From Jimgerdemannia flammicorona (lineage: Eukaryota; Mucoromycota; Endogonomycetes; Endogonales; Endogonaceae): a stretch of 22,090 nucleotides of DNA. The first letter of the stretch is position 1. The number at the start of each line of letters is the position of its first letter. The stretch is taken from NCBI GenBank assembly GCA_003990745.1, contig RBNI01001512.1, positions 1 to 22,090 of the forward strand. Direction: 5' to 3'. The position numbers and the translations under genes were made by a program. The notes below the pieces were generated by a model. The model was not told the origin of the DNA, made no database searches, and worked only from the letters and a program-made list of their open reading frames with translations. Of this stretch, positions 20,320 through 22,090 are shown piece by piece.

Positions 20320-22020
20320 GAAAAAAAAGTCCCCATACTCTCTCTACTGCTCTACCTCCATCCTCTCCTATGCCAAGTTCAAGTTATGTTCCTCAGCCTG
20401 CTCCTCCTCCTCAACTCTTCTTATCTCTAATCCCCCCAGAAGCTTATTCAGGTCCCTCTTCTCCTTTTCTTCAAAATCCTCATGATACTCCTGACATACA
20501 TCCTGCCAGAGCTACAGTCTATGTCATTCTGCTCTGCAGTAGGCTGCATGCTCACTGGCCACTACAGCCAGCTCAGCCCTCCTCTCCTCATCAACCTCAT
20601 ACTCTTTCTTCTCTAAGAAAACTGCAAGTACTTCTGCCTTCAGTGTCTCTACTACTCCATCACCATGCAGGACTCTTGTCCATTGCTCATCACTCATAAC
20701 TCTCAGATCTACTTTCTCCAACTCCTCAGCCACAAAGTTATTTATCATCTGATACATCCAAAGTAAGTTCTCCACCTCCTTCACCCCAGGTATTGCTGGC
20801 CTTCCCCCATCCAGTATCATCATGTCAGCTCCTGTACTAGCAGTCTCATCTCACTCTTTCTCTGGGACATCCACCAGTTCCTTCTCACCTACTACCACTA
20901 CCTGTCCCCCCTGCTCCACCTCAGGAACTCCAAATCACACTCTCTGGGCCCTATACATTGGTATATCTACTGCCCCCTATCTCCTCACAGCAGGACCCCT
21001 CCTGATAAGTGGGGTAGGGAAATCCTCCCAGACTTCTTTGCAGACTTCAAATATATCATCTTTATATGGATCCATACTTGGTGCCTTCTCAGTTGCTGCT
21101 GGGCCCACCTCCACTCTCTTACTATCTCTGCTAGCCCAGATACTTGTTTGACTCCCCCAGTATCCTTGTTACCACCAGCAGTCTTCTCCACCTCTCTCCC
21201 TAGCTTTTCCAGTAGCTCCCATTGCTGCTTGTATCTCTGAGACCTCTCCCACATCTTCTTGTCAACTTGAATACACTTCTCATTAACAATCTCTAAGTGT
21301 ATTACCTCCACATATGCTTTTCAAGCCTTTACCCTCCTCTTCACAACACTACTCTACTCCTCCAATGCCTCCAGCAGATCCTCCTCCTCCTCCTCTCTTC
21401 CCTTTACCAGAAGCTGAACCACCCTGGGGTCCCACCTCAAGCAGTGCACCATCAGGACCACCACCTTTCCTATAACCACTCCTGTCTTCAATGCTTCCTC
21501 TAGTGGACTTGCCTCCTCAAATCCCACTTTCATGCTCTCTAGTTCCTTCAGAGACCTCACTGAGACAGCTCCAGCCACTTACTTAGAAATAAGCCCCAGA
21601 ACTAAGGTTATAGCAAACTCTGAGATTGACTTCTTGAGTAATGGTACCACCACCAGCCCCATCACACTATCAACCAGATCACTAGATCTTGTGTTCTTCC
21701 AATAACTTAGCCCACTATCAGCAGTCACTCCCTCAGCCACACTACTGCCAGCCCCACTACTCTGGCTTCCCTGAGAGACTCCCTCTGGCAACTACTGCCC
21801 TGCATTCATCACTGTCTCCTTGCCCTTCTTCAGTCATCCCTTCAGTCTAGTCACCTGCTGTTGCCCCTTCATCTTGTCTGCAAAGCTAGTTCTCCTGATC
21901 CTCTGTTTTCCCATACTGTTCTCTCCCCTACTATATCTACTTGCCAGCAAGCCTCTCATACCTCCCCCCAGGCCTGGACCCCTCCCTATATACTGCCAGT
22001 TGAATATATTTGGGCTACCC
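20320..22020 (-). pseudogene. LINE ORF1 (gag-like) remnant, copy B
   Basis: Open pieces on the - strand, 21791-21579 and 21578-21354, are in the same frame and separated by one TAA (21579-21581). Copy A has CAG (Gln) at the matching position (17947-17949). Further open pieces lie at 21311-20985 and 20823-20524. The content is rich in Glu, Lys, Leu and Val with probable coiled coil, and I see no zinc knuckle. Assignment as ORF1 rests on lying 5' of an endonuclease/RT reading frame in the same element. Confidence 0.6.
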
Positions 22021-22041
22021 TGTCCAGTATGTACCTCAGAA

Positions 22042-22044
<3 letters not shown>

Positions 22045-22090
<46 letters not shown>
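22045..22090. repeat. T46 run at window edge
   Basis: Poly(T) begins exactly where copy B stops matching copy A (copy A continues ACATTGGTCAC after GAATAC) and runs to the end of the window. It may be a genuine homopolymer, the tail of a neighbouring - strand retroposon, or an assembly end. Confidence 0.85.

Larger units (their letters stand above)
18491..22044 (-). mobile_element. Decayed LINE copy B: ORF1, endonuclease, partial RT
   Basis: Reads right to left on the - strand: 5' end near 22044, ORF1 remnant (about 22020-20320), APE endonuclease remnant (about 20300-19620), then a linker and the start of a reverse transcriptase (about 19160-18535). The reading frame is broken many times, mostly by TAG. 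The catalytic YADD block of the RT and a 3' tail are absent. The order ORF1-APE-RT is that of LINE-type non-LTR retrotransposons; in fungi Tad-like elements have it, but I did not place the clade. The boundary with copy A (about 18465-18540) is not sharp. Confidence 0.75.

Noticed and set aside
1..22090. tRNA, rRNA or telomeric repeats
   Set aside because: No cloverleaf with A/B boxes, no rRNA-like stretch and no TTAGGG-type array was seen by eye; terminal A and T runs are homopolymers, not telomeres.

Overview
The window is nuclear DNA from an intron-rich fungus, most likely a filamentous ascomycete. Two large conserved genes lie head to tail on the + strand in the middle, and repeat-derived DNA sits on both sides. 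The organism is inferred from short GT...AG introns (about 55-350 nt), a DIM-2-type cytosine methyltransferase (a fungal family), a Dopey/Dop1 gene of fungal size, and a LINE-type retroelement. I cannot name the genus, and a basidiomycete is not fully excluded.

Layout. 1-1243: AT-rich, CpG-free DNA with a degenerate 14-bp minisatellite and a retroposon-like 3' end (AATAAA followed by A25). 1244-1341: short CpG-containing promoter with a TCACGTGA palindrome. 1342-7010: DIM-2-like DNA (cytosine-5) methyltransferase; I could assemble 17 exons into one in-frame product of about 1221 aa. 7011-7114: only 104 nt of intergenic DNA. 7115-16665: Dop1/Dopey homologue; 28 exons assemble without a frame break into about 2020 aa. 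16666-17100: very AT-rich DNA holding the probable dop1 3' end. 17101-22044: two decayed LINE copies in the same - strand orientation. The larger copy keeps remnants of ORF1, the APE-type endonuclease and the start of the reverse transcriptase; the smaller keeps only part of ORF1. 22045-22090: poly(T) to the window edge.

The two genes have no obvious shared pathway. DIM-2 deposits DNA methylation on repeats in the nucleus. Dop1 acts in Golgi/endosome membrane traffic. What links the parts of the window is base composition. Reading the sequence by eye, I find no CpG dinucleotide in 1-1243 and a single one (18114) between 16652 and 22044, while exons and introns of both genes are full of CpG. 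The CpG-containing block begins 98 nt before the methyltransferase start codon and ends inside the last codons of dop1. The LINE ORFs are broken mostly by TAG codons. This looks like the mark of cytosine methylation plus C-to-T mutation on the repeats, next to a gene of the type that makes such methylation.

I found no convincing new multi-gene system. The observations most worth a second look are the sharp CpG boundaries, a cluster of four inferred AAG 3' splice sites confined to the methyltransferase gene, a frame-neutral 51-nt exon that encodes little but a SUMO-interaction-like motif, long poly(T) runs inside introns, and LINE copies that have lost their 3' rather than 5' ends. Exon boundaries are my manual reading and have not been checked against RNA.
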